DNA from: PALSA-607 sp036501485
GTDB lineage: Bacteria; Actinomycetota; Actinomycetes; Acidothermales; Acidothermaceae
Direction of reading: 5' to 3'
Assembly: GCA_036501485.1 (NCBI GenBank)
Contig: DASYAG010000010.1
Coordinates: 1 to 64,000, forward strand
Length of the DNA: 64,000 bases
Of the stretch, positions 54,900-63,246 are shown piece after piece (within the stretch, counting starts at the first letter, position 1; the number at the start of each line of letters is the position of its first letter). A model generated the notes under the pieces. It was not told where the DNA came from and did no database searches. It saw only the letters and a program-made list of their open reading frames with translations. Both the position numbers and the translations under genes were made by a program.

Positions 54900-56011
54900 C
54901 CACTGATCTGTCGAATGGGCATCGGCACAGTTTCGATCTGGTGCCAGTCGCGGACGCCCCGCAGACCGCCAAGGAATACAAGTCGGACCAAGAAGTCCGC
55001 TGGTGCCCTGGCTGTGGTGACTACGCAATTTTGGCTGCGGTTCAAGCGTTTTTGCCCGAACTCGGCTTGCGACGCGAGAACGTCGTGTTCGTCTCCGGCA
55101 TCGGTTGCTCGTCGCGATTCCCTTACTACCTCGAGACGTACGGCATGCATTCGATCCACGGCCGGGCGCCCGCGATCGCCACCGGCCTCGCGGTCTCGCG
55201 GCCTGATCTCGCAGTGTTTGTGGTGACCGGCGACGGCGACGCATTGTCGATCGGCGGTAACCACCTCATCCACGCGTTGAGACGCAACATCAACCTGACG
55301 ATCCTGCTGTTCAACAACCGGATCTACGGACTGACCAAAGGTCAGTACTCACCCACGTCTGAGGTCGGAAAGATCACCAAGTCGACGCCGATGGGCTCAC
55401 TCGACTTTCCATTCAATCCGGTGTCGTTGGCATTGGGAGCCGAGGCAACATTCGTCGCGCGCACCATCGACTCCGACCGCAAGCACCTGACGGCGGTACT
55501 ACGCGCGGCAACCGAGCACCGCGGCACATCGCTCGTGGAGATCTACCAGAACTGCAACATCTTCAACGACGACGCGTTCGAAGTTCTGAAGGCGCCAGAA
55601 ACTCGTGACGACTACCTGATCCGGCTCGAACATGGCAAGCCGATCACGTTCGGCACCGAAGCTGATTTGCGCGGCCTGCGCCGATCGGCGTCCGGCTCAC
55701 TGGAAGTGTGCGACGGCAACTCCCCCGACGTCCTCGTTCATGATTCGCACGACGACGACCCGTCACTCGCGTTCGCGTTGTCGCGTGTCACCAGACCCAA
55801 CCTGTCGATGACACCGATCGGCGTCTTCCGCGATGTGCAGCGACCCGTCTACGACGACCTCATGACAGCACAACTCGACCAAGCAGTCGCGAAAAACGGC
55901 GCCGGCGACCTAGCCACATTGCTAGCCGGCGGCGACACGTGGACTATCACGCAGCCGCAGGCTGACCAGACAAGCACAGAAGCAAGCGCCGCGCCGCCTG
56001 CCGCGAACTGA
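54896..56011 (+). CDS. korB: 2-oxoglutarate:ferredoxin oxidoreductase, subunit beta
   Basis: The thiamine-diphosphate and [4Fe-4S]-binding subunit, 371 residues. Cys in WCPGCGDYAIL and SGIGCSSRFPYY are cluster ligands; the TPP motif is VTGDGDALSIGGNHLIHALRR ending in NNRIYGLTKGQYSPTS. C-terminal about 40 residues are a low-complexity extension. Translation is coupled to korA. With KorA it forms a heterotetramer. Confidence 0.95.
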   Translation: MTTDLSNGHRHSFDLVPVADAPQTAKEYKSDQEVRWCPGCGDYAILAAVQAFLPELGLRRENVVFVSGIGCSSRFPYYLETYGMHSIHGRAPAIATGLAVSRPDLAVFVVTGDGDALSIGGNHLIHALRRNINLTILLFNNRIYGLTKGQYSPTSEVGKITKSTPMGSLDFPFNPVSLALGAEATFVARTIDSDRKHLTAVLRAATEHRGTSLVEIYQNCNIFNDDAFEVLKAPETRDDYLIRLEHGKPITFGTEADLRGLRRSASGSLEVCDGNSPDVLVHDSHDDDPSLAFALSRVTRPNLSMTPIGVFRDVQRPVYDDLMTAQLDQAVAKNGAGDLATLLAGGDTWTITQPQADQTSTEASAAPPAAN

Positions 56012-56032
56012 CACGAGGCAACGGGGCAGTCC

Positions 56033-57133
56033 ATGACCGACGACGAGTCCCATGCTGGCCAAACCGGTGGCCAAACCGGTGGTCAATACGGGGGTCAGTA
56101 CGGGGGGCCCTACGGCGGTCCGGCAAATCCGTGGGCGGCTCCGGGATCTCCGGGCGGCGGCCCGTTCGCGTCTCCTGACTACCCACCAGCTCCCCGACGG
56201 TCGCGAACGCGGATCTGGGTTTCCGTAGTCGTCGTCATTGTGGTGCTGGCGGCATCGGGGGTGGGTGCATTGGTTCTTGATACCCATCATCACTCGGGTC
56301 CGTCGGCTGCGGCCGCGCCGGCGGCGAGCTCATCGCCAGCATCGGCCGGGTCCCAGTCGCCGCAGTCGCCGCCGTCGCCGCAGTCATCCCAGTCATCGGC
56401 GCCGCAGTCATCACCGTCGGCGCCACCGCCGTCGTCCCCGCAATCGTTGTTGCCCTCCGGTGCGCCATCGACTGGGCAGCCAACGGCACCGGCCGGCGGG
56501 GCTGCACCTGGCAGCGCATCGGGACCGCTGGATCAGTACCTGCTTGCCCCTGCTGAGGTCGGCGCGAGTTCGATGATGTTCCTCATCGACGGTGGCCGTA
56601 ACACCACGAACCAGGCGACGCTGGACTGGTGCAACTTCAACTACACCAGCGAGGCATTGCGCATGACGCGGGTGCAGGTGGAGTACACCGGCAATGAGAC
56701 GCTGCCCGCGGGCAACGAGTTTGTGCATTACCAAAAAGGCGGCACGGCCAGAGCGTGGGCCGAGCTTCAAAAAGCCGTGTCAACGTGCCCGCCATCGTCA
56801 ACCACGGATGGGTACGTCAACGATCAGGTGCAGCGCGCCGGTGCAGACAGTGAGCTTGTCGCGCGGCAGATCATCTTGAGCTACCACGTGACTGACCCGA
56901 CCGGCCAGTTAAATCTGCCTTGGCAGGCGGTCGTGTATCAGTTCGACGGCGATTACTTCTCTGGGATCTATGTCTACGGCCTGAGCCGGTCGCTCGCATT
57001 GACCGAGGCCGAGCAACTCGCGGCCAAGTCGGCTACCCACCTGGCGCAGGCCAGCCGCGGCAAGCCGGGCACCGGCGGCGGCCCTATCCAGTCAGTTGGG
57101 TCCTCGCCTCCCGACGCCGGAGTCCAGGACTAA
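56033..57133 (+). CDS. Membrane-anchored extracellular protein of unknown function
   Basis: A 366-residue protein I do not recognise. Residues 1-58 are Gly/Gln/Tyr/Pro-rich, with a GGQTGGQYGGQYGG repeat, probably cytoplasmic. One helix follows (VSVVVVIVVLAASGVGALVL, about 62-82), then a Ser/Pro/Gln/Ala linker to about 165. The remaining 200 residues form an extracellular domain with two Cys (DWCNFNY, STCPPSS), likely a disulfide, and a pattern slightly like sensor domains of PknH-type kinases or lipoproteins. It starts 21 nt after korB. Confidence 0.65.
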   Translation: MTDDESHAGQTGGQTGGQYGGQYGGPYGGPANPWAAPGSPGGGPFASPDYPPAPRRSRTRIWVSVVVVIVVLAASGVGALVLDTHHHSGPSAAAAPAASSSPASAGSQSPQSPPSPQSSQSSAPQSSPSAPPPSSPQSLLPSGAPSTGQPTAPAGGAAPGSASGPLDQYLLAPAEVGASSMMFLIDGGRNTTNQATLDWCNFNYTSEALRMTRVQVEYTGNETLPAGNEFVHYQKGGTARAWAELQKAVSTCPPSSTTDGYVNDQVQRAGADSELVARQIILSYHVTDPTGQLNLPWQAVVYQFDGDYFSGIYVYGLSRSLALTEAEQLAAKSATHLAQASRGKPGTGGGPIQSVGSSPPDAGVQD

Positions 57134-57181
57134 CCGAATCTCGTTGGGATTGCGACAAACGTTCCAGCTACGGTTAGCGGT

Positions 57182-58087
57182 ATGCGAGGCACGCGACAAG
57201 GATTTCTCTACGGACTTGCCGCTTACACCAGTTGGGGCCTCTTCCCGTTGTACTGGCCGCTGCTTGATCCAACGCCGGCGATCCAGATCCTCGCCCATCG
57301 CATGGTGTGGTCACTCGTGTTCATCGTCGCGCTGCTGGCTGTGCGCCGGCGATGGGCCTTTGTTGCCGAGCTTCGACATGACCCCAAGCGGGCTGGCCTA
57401 CTGGCGACCGCTGGAGTGCTCATCAGCGTCAACTGGGGCGTCTACATCTGGGCGACCAATGCCGGTTACGTTGTCGAGGCGTCGCTCGGCTACTTCATCA
57501 TCCCGCTGGTCAACATCAGCCTTGGCGTGCTCATCTTCAAAGAACACCTGCAACGAAGGCAGTGGATGGCGGTCGCTGTCGGCGCTGCGGCTGTGCTCGT
57601 CATCGCGATCGGGTACGGACAGGTTCCGTGGATAGGACTGAGCCTCGCCGCGAGCTTCGGTGGCTACGGCTTGGTCAAGAAAGTGGCTCACACGCCCGCG
57701 GTCGAGAGCCTCGCCGTCGAAACCTCGGTGATCGCATTGCCCGCCATCGGCTATCTCCTGTTTGCGAACGCGCGGGGATACGGATCTTTCGGCCACGTTT
57801 CCGTCGGGATGGACTTGCTCCTCATCTCGTCGGGCATCGTGACCGGCGTCCCGCTGCTGTTCTTCGCCGCGGCAGCACGCCAGGTGCCGCTGAGCGTCAT
57901 GGGGATGCTGCAGTACATCACTCCCGTACTGCAGTTTCTGATCGGAATCTTCGTGCGGCATGAATCACTGTCGGGCTCGGAGTTGGCCGGCTTCGCGCTG
58001 GTGTGGCTTGCGCTGGCGATCCTCGGAATCGGCGAACTAAGACAGCTGGCGCGACCACCACGCGCCGCAGTGTTGGCTACCCAGTAA
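57182..58087 (+). CDS. rarD: EamA family transporter RarD
   Basis: A 301-residue membrane protein with ten hydrophobic segments in two EamA halves. The start TRQGFLYGLAAYTSWGLFPL and the segments YWPLLDPTPAIQILAHRMVW, SVNWGVYIWATNAGYVVEAS and LGYFIIPLVNISLGVLIFKE are RarD signatures. RarD was named for chloramphenicol sensitivity, but its substrate is not known. It is followed by a bidirectional terminator-like hairpin. Confidence 0.93.
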   Translation: MRGTRQGFLYGLAAYTSWGLFPLYWPLLDPTPAIQILAHRMVWSLVFIVALLAVRRRWAFVAELRHDPKRAGLLATAGVLISVNWGVYIWATNAGYVVEASLGYFIIPLVNISLGVLIFKEHLQRRQWMAVAVGAAAVLVIAIGYGQVPWIGLSLAASFGGYGLVKKVAHTPAVESLAVETSVIALPAIGYLLFANARGYGSFGHVSVGMDLLLISSGIVTGVPLLFFAAAARQVPLSVMGMLQYITPVLQFLIGIFVRHESLSGSELAGFALVWLALAILGIGELRQLARPPRAAVLATQ

Positions 58088-58091
58088 TTGA

Positions 58092-58127
58092 ACCGAGGGA
58101 CAGCCCTTGATCGGGGTGCCCCTCGGT
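58092..58127. terminator. Bidirectional terminator-like hairpin between rarD and the sugar ABC operon
   Basis: An 8-bp ACCGAGGG/CCCTCGGT stem (58092-58099 with 58120-58127) with an inner CCC/GGG pair lies between the convergent rarD and permease genes. No long U-tract on either side. Confidence 0.55.
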
Positions 58128-58149
58128 GCGTTGTAGCTAGGCCTGATCG

Positions 58150-59097
58150 CTACCCCTTGACCGAGCCTGCAAGCAGGCCGCGGACGAAGTAACGCTGCAG
58201 TGAGAAGAACACGATCAGCGGGATGATGAGCGCGATGAAGGCGCCAGCGGTTAGCAGTTGCCAGTTCGCACCGTACTGCCCGACCAGTTGTTCGAGCCGA
58301 CCCGTGAGCGGCAACACCTTGGGGGTGCCTCCGGCGAAGGTCAGCGCGACGAGCAGGTCGTTCCAGACCCAGAGGAACTGGAAGATGGCGAACGCCGCGA
58401 TTGCCGGCGTCGACAGCGGCAGCACGATCTGCCGGAAGATGCGGAAGTGGTTTGCGCCGTCGACGCGGGCCGCCTCCATCATGTCTTCGGGCAATTGGCT
58501 GATGAAATTGTGCAGTAAGAACACTGCGAGCGGCAACCCGAACATCGTGTGCGAGACCCAGACGGGGTAGTACTTTCCGCCGAGATGCAGGGCCGGGAAG
58601 ATCGGCACGCTCCCAATGTGCACGCCGAGGTTGTAGAAGCGCAGCAGCGGAATAAGTGACATCTGCAGAGGCACGACCTGCAATGCAAAGATGATGAAGA
58701 AGACGGTGTCGCTGCCCTTGAACTTCACCCAGGCCAGGCCATACGCCGCCATCGTCGCGATAGCGAGCGTGATCAGCGTCGCCGGAATCGTGATCGCGAT
58801 CGAGTTGATGACGTAGGGGAAGATCGCCGTCGTGGAGCCTTTCCCGAACAACACGGTGTTGTAGTTCGAGAACGTGAAGTGCGGATGCTCGATGACGGTC
58901 CACCAGCCGGAGTCGGCCACGTCCTTGGCCGGCCGCAGCGATGTCACCAGCAAACCGACCGTGGGTATCGTCCAGATCACGGTGAACGCGATGATGAAGA
59001 TAGACGCCCACTTGCTGCTGAACGCAGTGCGGATGTCCTTCGCTGCTGCCGCACCGGTGCTCGGAACGCGCTTTGCTTCGACAACCTCGGCGCTCAT
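58150..59097 (-). CDS. Carbohydrate ABC importer permease (MalG type)
   Basis: A 315-residue inner-membrane permease with six hydrophobic segments. The EAA loop is MMEAARVDGANHFRIFRQIV, which docks the ATPase; the C-terminus ends FFSLQRYFVRGLLAGSVKG, a MalG hallmark. ATG overlaps the stop of the MalF-type gene. The N-terminal 25 residues are cytoplasmic. Pairs with the upstream permease as a heterodimer. Confidence 0.93.
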   Translation of the reverse strand: MSAEVVEAKRVPSTGAAAAKDIRTAFSSKWASIFIIAFTVIWTIPTVGLLVTSLRPAKDVADSGWWTVIEHPHFTFSNYNTVLFGKGSTTAIFPYVINSIAITIPATLITLAIATMAAYGLAWVKFKGSDTVFFIIFALQVVPLQMSLIPLLRFYNLGVHIGSVPIFPALHLGGKYYPVWVSHTMFGLPLAVFLLHNFISQLPEDMMEAARVDGANHFRIFRQIVLPLSTPAIAAFAIFQFLWVWNDLLVALTFAGGTPKVLPLTGRLEQLVGQYGANWQLLTAGAFIALIIPLIVFFSLQRYFVRGLLAGSVKG

Positions 59098-60119
59098 CGG
59101 TTTGCCCGCTCTTTCTTCAGCTGCAGCACGTTGTAACCCACTAGCGGAAGCACGCCAAGGAACAGGATCAGGGCGAGCGCGGCGCCACGACCTGTGTTGT
59201 CGGTGACGAAAGCGTTCTGATACATCGCGTTTGCCAGCACGTTGGTGCCGAAGTTGCCTCCGGTCGTCGTCTGGACGATGTCGAAGATCTTCAGCGTCGC
59301 GATCATGATCGTCGTCAGTACCACGACCAACGTGGCTCTGATCATCGGAATCTGAATCTTGCTGAACAGTCCGAAGCCGTGCGCGCCGTCGACCCGGGCG
59401 GCTTCGATGACTTCGTCAGGAACGGCTTTGATCGCCGCCGACAGGACGACCATCGCGAAGCCGACCTCAATCCAGATGAGAATGACCATCAGCAGGAAGT
59501 TGTTCAGCGGATGAGTCAGCAGCCAGTTGGGCGGATGTTTCCAGCCGAGGAAGATGACGACCTGGCTGAGCAGCCCGTCCTGAGGTTGCGACGACTCCTT
59601 GAAGTCGTAGACGTACTTCCAAATGATGCTCGCGCCGACGAATGAGATCGCCATCGGCATGAAGATGAGCGACTTCACGAGCGACTGATTCTTCATCCGG
59701 TCGACCACGATCGCGATCAATAATCCGAGACCGGTTGCGACGATGGGCGCGACGATGATCCAAAGGAGCGTGTTGAGCAAGACGCTTTGGGTCGCAGGAT
59801 CCGTGAACGCGAACCCGTAGTTCTTGAAGCCGACGTAGGGGGCGTGCAGTGCCGGTGCACCGTGCAGGCTCAGATAGAAGGTCCTAAACGATGGAATGAC
59901 CAGGCCAATGAGCAGGAGCACGATCGCTGGGCCGACGAAGATGGCGACCGTCAACGGGCGCTGGAATCGGCCGGTCGCACGCCCGGCAAGGAAAAAGATG
60001 AGTAGCAGCGCGGCGAAGAAGACGACGACTGCAACGACGACCTGGCTGAGCTTGCCTACTGAATCAGAAAACGTCGATGCCGTGAGCAACGCATGTGATG
60101 CCGACACGCTCACTCCCAT
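59094..60119 (-). CDS. Carbohydrate ABC importer permease (MalF type)
   Basis: A 341-residue permease with about seven to eight membrane segments; the first (VVVAVVVFFAALLLIFFLAG) is extra at the N-terminus. The EAA loop is VIEAARVDGAHGFGLFSKIQ. The ATG at 60119 has no clear Shine-Dalgarno; a GTG a few codons later has GGGAG in front and is an alternative. It lies 125 bp after the binding-protein gene, the gap containing a strong hairpin. Confidence 0.92.
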   Translation of the reverse strand: MGVSVSASHALLTASTFSDSVGKLSQVVVAVVVFFAALLLIFFLAGRATGRFQRPLTVAIFVGPAIVLLLIGLVIPSFRTFYLSLHGAPALHAPYVGFKNYGFAFTDPATQSVLLNTLLWIIVAPIVATGLGLLIAIVVDRMKNQSLVKSLIFMPMAISFVGASIIWKYVYDFKESSQPQDGLLSQVVIFLGWKHPPNWLLTHPLNNFLLMVILIWIEVGFAMVVLSAAIKAVPDEVIEAARVDGAHGFGLFSKIQIPMIRATLVVVLTTIMIATLKIFDIVQTTTGGNFGTNVLANAMYQNAFVTDNTGRGAALALILFLGVLPLVGYNVLQLKKERANR

Positions 60120-60183
60120 TCATCTGCCCGGGTAGTGGTGAAACTCGTCGTGCAGGAAGTTGTGTTGCACGTGCTCTGAGAAA

Positions 60184-60219
60184 GCCGTGGCCCGGAGGTT
60201 ACTCCTTCCGGGCCACGGC
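60184..60219 (-). terminator. Strong hairpin between the binding-protein and permease genes
   Basis: A perfect 13-bp stem (60184-60196 with 60207-60219) and a 10-nt loop, 25 nt beyond the binding-protein stop, followed on the minus strand by TTTCTC. Within ABC operons such hairpins commonly reduce read-through or protect the upstream mRNA, giving more binding protein than permease. Confidence 0.75.
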
Positions 60220-60244
60220 GTCCCCGTCTCAGCGGGACAATCTC

Positions 60245-61723
60245 TTACGAGGCTGGCCACGCAGCGTCGATGGCCTTCGCCACACTGGCGATAGACGCAC
60301 CGGTGCCGAACCATGCCGTCATCTGCGTCCACTCAGCGCCCGAACCAACCGCAGACGGCATCAAGTCAGATGCGTCGAACCGGAAGGTCGCGGCCGCGTT
60401 CGTGAGGTACTGCGCGGACAACTTGTCGATGCCGTCGGTGTACAGGCTCTGGTCGACTCCGCTGTTCGCGGAAACCCAACCTGGTGCAACCTTGATCCGG
60501 CTGTCGGCCCACTGCGGTGAAGACAGGTACGTCTGCACTGCCTGGGTCGCCGCGTCGGAGGAGAACGCAGCGGTGAACTCGCCGCCACCTTCGACCGGGG
60601 TCGGAACGCTCGTGCTACGCGGCGGCAGGTAGAACGCCCACACCTGACCGGTCGGGGAGACCGTGGTGCCAGTCGGCCACTGTGCCTCGTAGAACGATGC
60701 CTGCTGCAAGAACCAGCAGTTACCGGTGAGGATCGGCTTGCCGGCGTCCTGGAACGTCGTCGTCGCGATCGTCTTCACGTCGCCGTATCCGCCGTTGACC
60801 CACTTCGGGTTCTGCATCCAGTTGGCGACATCCGTCATTGCGGCTTCGATCTTCGGGTCTTCGAAGGTGATCTTGTGGCTCACCCAGTCGTCGTAGACCT
60901 GACCGCCATCAGAGCTGAGCACGGTCTCTTCGAGCCAGTCGGTGGCCGGCCAGCCGGTCGCCGTACCTGATCCGATACCGCCGCACCACGGCTTGGTGCC
61001 GGTAGCCGCGATCTTGTCGGACAGTGCCGCTAGCTGGTCCCACGTCGTTGGGATCGTGTAGCCCGCCTTCGACATTGCCGACGGCGAGTACCACACGAGC
61101 GACTTCATGTTCGCGCTCTGCGGTGCTGCGTAGAACGTGCCGTTGACGGAGCCATATGACTTCCAGGCCGCGTTCCAGTACTTGTCTTCGTTCGCAGTGA
61201 CGCCCGCCGGCGGAGCCTTGACGGCGCCGAGCGCGACCATCTGCTGCAACAGACCAGGCTGCGGAATGATCGCCAGGTCAGGTGCGGTACCACCCTGAAC
61301 ACGCACGGGCAGTTGCGACTCGAAGTCGTTGGATCCTTCGTAGGAGATCTTGATGCCGGTGCAGCTCTCGAACTGCGCCCACGACTTGTTGAGCGAGTCG
61401 GACTCCGGCGGCAGGATCGAGCCGAACATCGTCACCGTCTTACCCTTGGTGGCGGCACTGGTGTACTGCGCGTAGTCGGCGCAGGTCGTGGCCTGCGGCG
61501 CAGGCGCTGCTCCGCTGCCAGCGGCTGCGGAGGCAGGAGCTGACGACGCTGAGGCGGGCGGGGCGGCCGCCGCCGACGTCGTAGCTGCGGGTGCAGCGCT
61601 GGTGGGCGCCGTGGCAGCCTTCTTGCTGCTCGAACACGCAGCGAGCAGGAGCGCCGCGGCGACCGTCGGAGCGACAACGACCAGAAGGCGACGGCGCCTG
61701 CCGGTTGGCAAGCTGAAACTCAT
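60245..61723 (-). CDS. Extracellular solute-binding lipoprotein (family 1, carbohydrate)
   Basis: Captures substrate outside the membrane and hands it to the two permeases. The 492-residue chain starts at the ATG at 61723 with GAGGAGA 6 nt upstream; longer in-frame codons upstream have no signal. Signal peptide with Arg-rich n-region and lipobox LAAC (Cys 30), then an Ala/Ser/Pro linker of about 45 residues, then the mature domain (VTMFGSILPPESDSLNKSWA, GTAPDLAIIPQPGLLQQMVA, KPWCGGIGSGTATGWPATDW). The motifs suggest an oligosaccharide or alpha-glucoside type substrate, not certain. Confidence 0.93.
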   Translation of the reverse strand: MSFSLPTGRRRRLLVVVAPTVAAALLLAACSSSKKAATAPTSAAPAATTSAAAAPPASASSAPASAAAGSGAAPAPQATTCADYAQYTSAATKGKTVTMFGSILPPESDSLNKSWAQFESCTGIKISYEGSNDFESQLPVRVQGGTAPDLAIIPQPGLLQQMVALGAVKAPPAGVTANEDKYWNAAWKSYGSVNGTFYAAPQSANMKSLVWYSPSAMSKAGYTIPTTWDQLAALSDKIAATGTKPWCGGIGSGTATGWPATDWLEETVLSSDGGQVYDDWVSHKITFEDPKIEAAMTDVANWMQNPKWVNGGYGDVKTIATTTFQDAGKPILTGNCWFLQQASFYEAQWPTGTTVSPTGQVWAFYLPPRSTSVPTPVEGGGEFTAAFSSDAATQAVQTYLSSPQWADSRIKVAPGWVSANSGVDQSLYTDGIDKLSAQYLTNAAATFRFDASDLMPSAVGSGAEWTQMTAWFGTGASIASVAKAIDAAWPAS

Positions 61724-61852
61724 GGTTTCTCCTCTTGCGACAGGGGCCCCACGGGAGAAACCCGCGCGGCTGCAAACGGTGACATCGTGGCCCTCCTGGC
61801 GCACGAGATCAAGGCGTGACGGGCACAAAAGGCCATGTATACGGTTACGGTT

Positions 61853-61866
61853 TGGCATCGTTCCCA
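61853..61866. promoter_or_regulatory. Candidate LacI-family operator
   Basis: TGGGAACGATGCCA on the minus strand: a 14-bp dyad with central CG and five of seven pairs matching, as in LacI/GalR operators. It sits next to the possible -10 at 61836-61841, where binding would block RNA polymerase. Confidence 0.4.
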
Positions 61867-61887
61867 CGATCAAGCGCCAACGCGCGC

Positions 61888-61939
61888 TGCCAAGTCCGTG
61901 CCAAGTCCATGCCGAGCCCGTGCCGACCATTGCCAAACG
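61888..61939. repeat. 11-bp phased tandem repeats upstream of the sugar ABC operon
   Basis: Five consecutive units beginning TGCC at 61888, 61899, 61910, 61921 and 61931 (spacing 11, 11, 11, 10). The first two are TGCCAAGTCC followed by G or A; the others vary. Spacing near one helical turn puts every TTGGCA (minus strand) on the same DNA face. A further GCGCCAACG lies just before at about 61874. It is non-coding. Confidence 0.7.
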
Positions 61940-62080
61940 AGTACGGGAGCAGTCCGGAAAACACTGCCGGGCCCCGTATCGAGCAGTGCCCTCAACCTAC
62001 TCAGCGACGATCGCCACATCCATGACGAATCATCTCGAAACGACAACACTTTGCCGGCAATCGGCATCAGAAGCGGGCCC

Positions 62081-63115
62081 CTAAGCGACAGTTCGGTGCA
62101 GCGTCGTGGAACCGCGCACGCACAACTGCGTCGGCAACCGCAAGACCTCGGGCTCGCGCGCGGGGTCATCGAGCAGGTCGAGAAGGCATCGGGCCGCGAC
62201 AGAGCCAAGCTCCTCCGCTGGCTGCGTGACGGTGGTGAGATCCAGCAGGTCAGACATCTCATGGCCGTCGAATCCGACGACGGCCATGTCGTGGCCAGGG
62301 CGGATGCCATGCCTGCGCAGGGCGCGAAGCGCACCGAAAGCCATTTCGTCGGACATCGCGAAGATCGCGGTCGGTGGCGTCCGCTGGGCAAGCTGCGCTG
62401 TCATTGCGTGCTCGCCGCCCTCGATCGTGAAGTACCCCGGCACCTGCAGCGATGCCTCGACGCTCAGCCCGGACGATTCGATTGCCTTCCGGTAGCCAGC
62501 TAGTCGGTCGTTCTCGGGGAAGAACGGCGTGGGCAACGGTCGACCGGAAATCAACCCGATGCGCTCATGCCCGAGGTTGATCAGATGCTGGGTGGCCATC
62601 CGGCCGCCTTCGACGTCGTCGATTGACACGCTGGACACTCCGACGCTGTGCGCGCCGATGAGGGTGACGGGCATCTCCAACTCGAACAGTTCCTGCAGAT
62701 CAGGGCTGTCGGCGGGCAGGCCGATGACCAGCACGCCATCTACCCGGCGACGCAGCCGGCGATGCGGCGGCACTCGATGTTCCTCGCTCGGATCGCCAGT
62801 GCTGTAGAGCAGCAGGTCGAGGTCGGAGCGCTGCAACACGCGCTCGACCCCGCTGAGCACCTTGGAGAAGTACCACCGCCCGAGGAACGGTGTGATGACC
62901 GCGATGCTGCCGGCCCGGCCGCTAGCCAGGCGAGACGCCGCAGGTGAGATCACGTAGTCGAGCCGATCGGCGACCCGTCGGACGTGTTCGCGCGTCACCG
63001 GATCGACGTTCGGCAGCCCGCGCAGTGCTCGCGACACGGTCGCGGTCGACACCCCAGCTTCGCGGGCGACGTCGCGGATCGTGATGCCGAGCAGCGCAGC
63101 TCCGTCAGTGACCAC
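62081..63115 (-). CDS. LacI family transcriptional regulator
   Basis: A 344-residue regulator. The N-terminal HTH is ITIRDVAREAGVSTATVSRAL and the hinge helix SPAASRLASGRAGSIAVITP; the C-terminal periplasmic-binding-like domain (VDGVLVIGLPADSPDL, SIDDVEGGRMATQHLINLGH, MAVVGFDGHEMSDLLDLTTV) senses a sugar. GTG start with GGAGAGG about 9 nt upstream. It is directly upstream of, and codirectional with, the binding-protein operon, so it is the likely local repressor. Confidence 0.94.
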   Translation of the reverse strand: MVTDGAALLGITIRDVAREAGVSTATVSRALRGLPNVDPVTREHVRRVADRLDYVISPAASRLASGRAGSIAVITPFLGRWYFSKVLSGVERVLQRSDLDLLLYSTGDPSEEHRVPPHRRLRRRVDGVLVIGLPADSPDLQELFELEMPVTLIGAHSVGVSSVSIDDVEGGRMATQHLINLGHERIGLISGRPLPTPFFPENDRLAGYRKAIESSGLSVEASLQVPGYFTIEGGEHAMTAQLAQRTPPTAIFAMSDEMAFGALRALRRHGIRPGHDMAVVGFDGHEMSDLLDLTTVTQPAEELGSVAARCLLDLLDDPAREPEVLRLPTQLCVRGSTTLHRTVA

Positions 63116-63246
63116 CCGGGTGATCCTCTCCTCGACGGGGGTAGTGCACCCGGAACGATAGTCCGTTTGTAAGCGGTGTCATCCCCTGGGCTTCGGGAAG
63201 ATTTCACGCCAAGGGGCGGACGACGGTGAGCAGGGCCGACGCGGAC

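Larger units (their letters stand above)
61724..62080 (-). promoter_or_regulatory. Spacer between the LacI-type gene and the sugar ABC operon
   Basis: 357 bp without a gene, expected to carry the operon promoter. It contains TATACA (minus strand, 61841-61836) as a candidate -10, a LacI-like dyad (61853-61866) near the -35 position, an 11-bp tandem repeat array (61888-61939), and a perfect palindrome TTGCCGGCAA (62051-62060). No convincing -35 was found, so activation or a divergent sigma may apply. Confidence 0.55.

Noticed and set aside
56280..56460. Simple-sequence repeat in the gene at 56.0 kb
   Set aside because: The CAG/TCG/CCG-rich stretch simply codes the Ser/Pro/Gln linker of the membrane-anchored protein.
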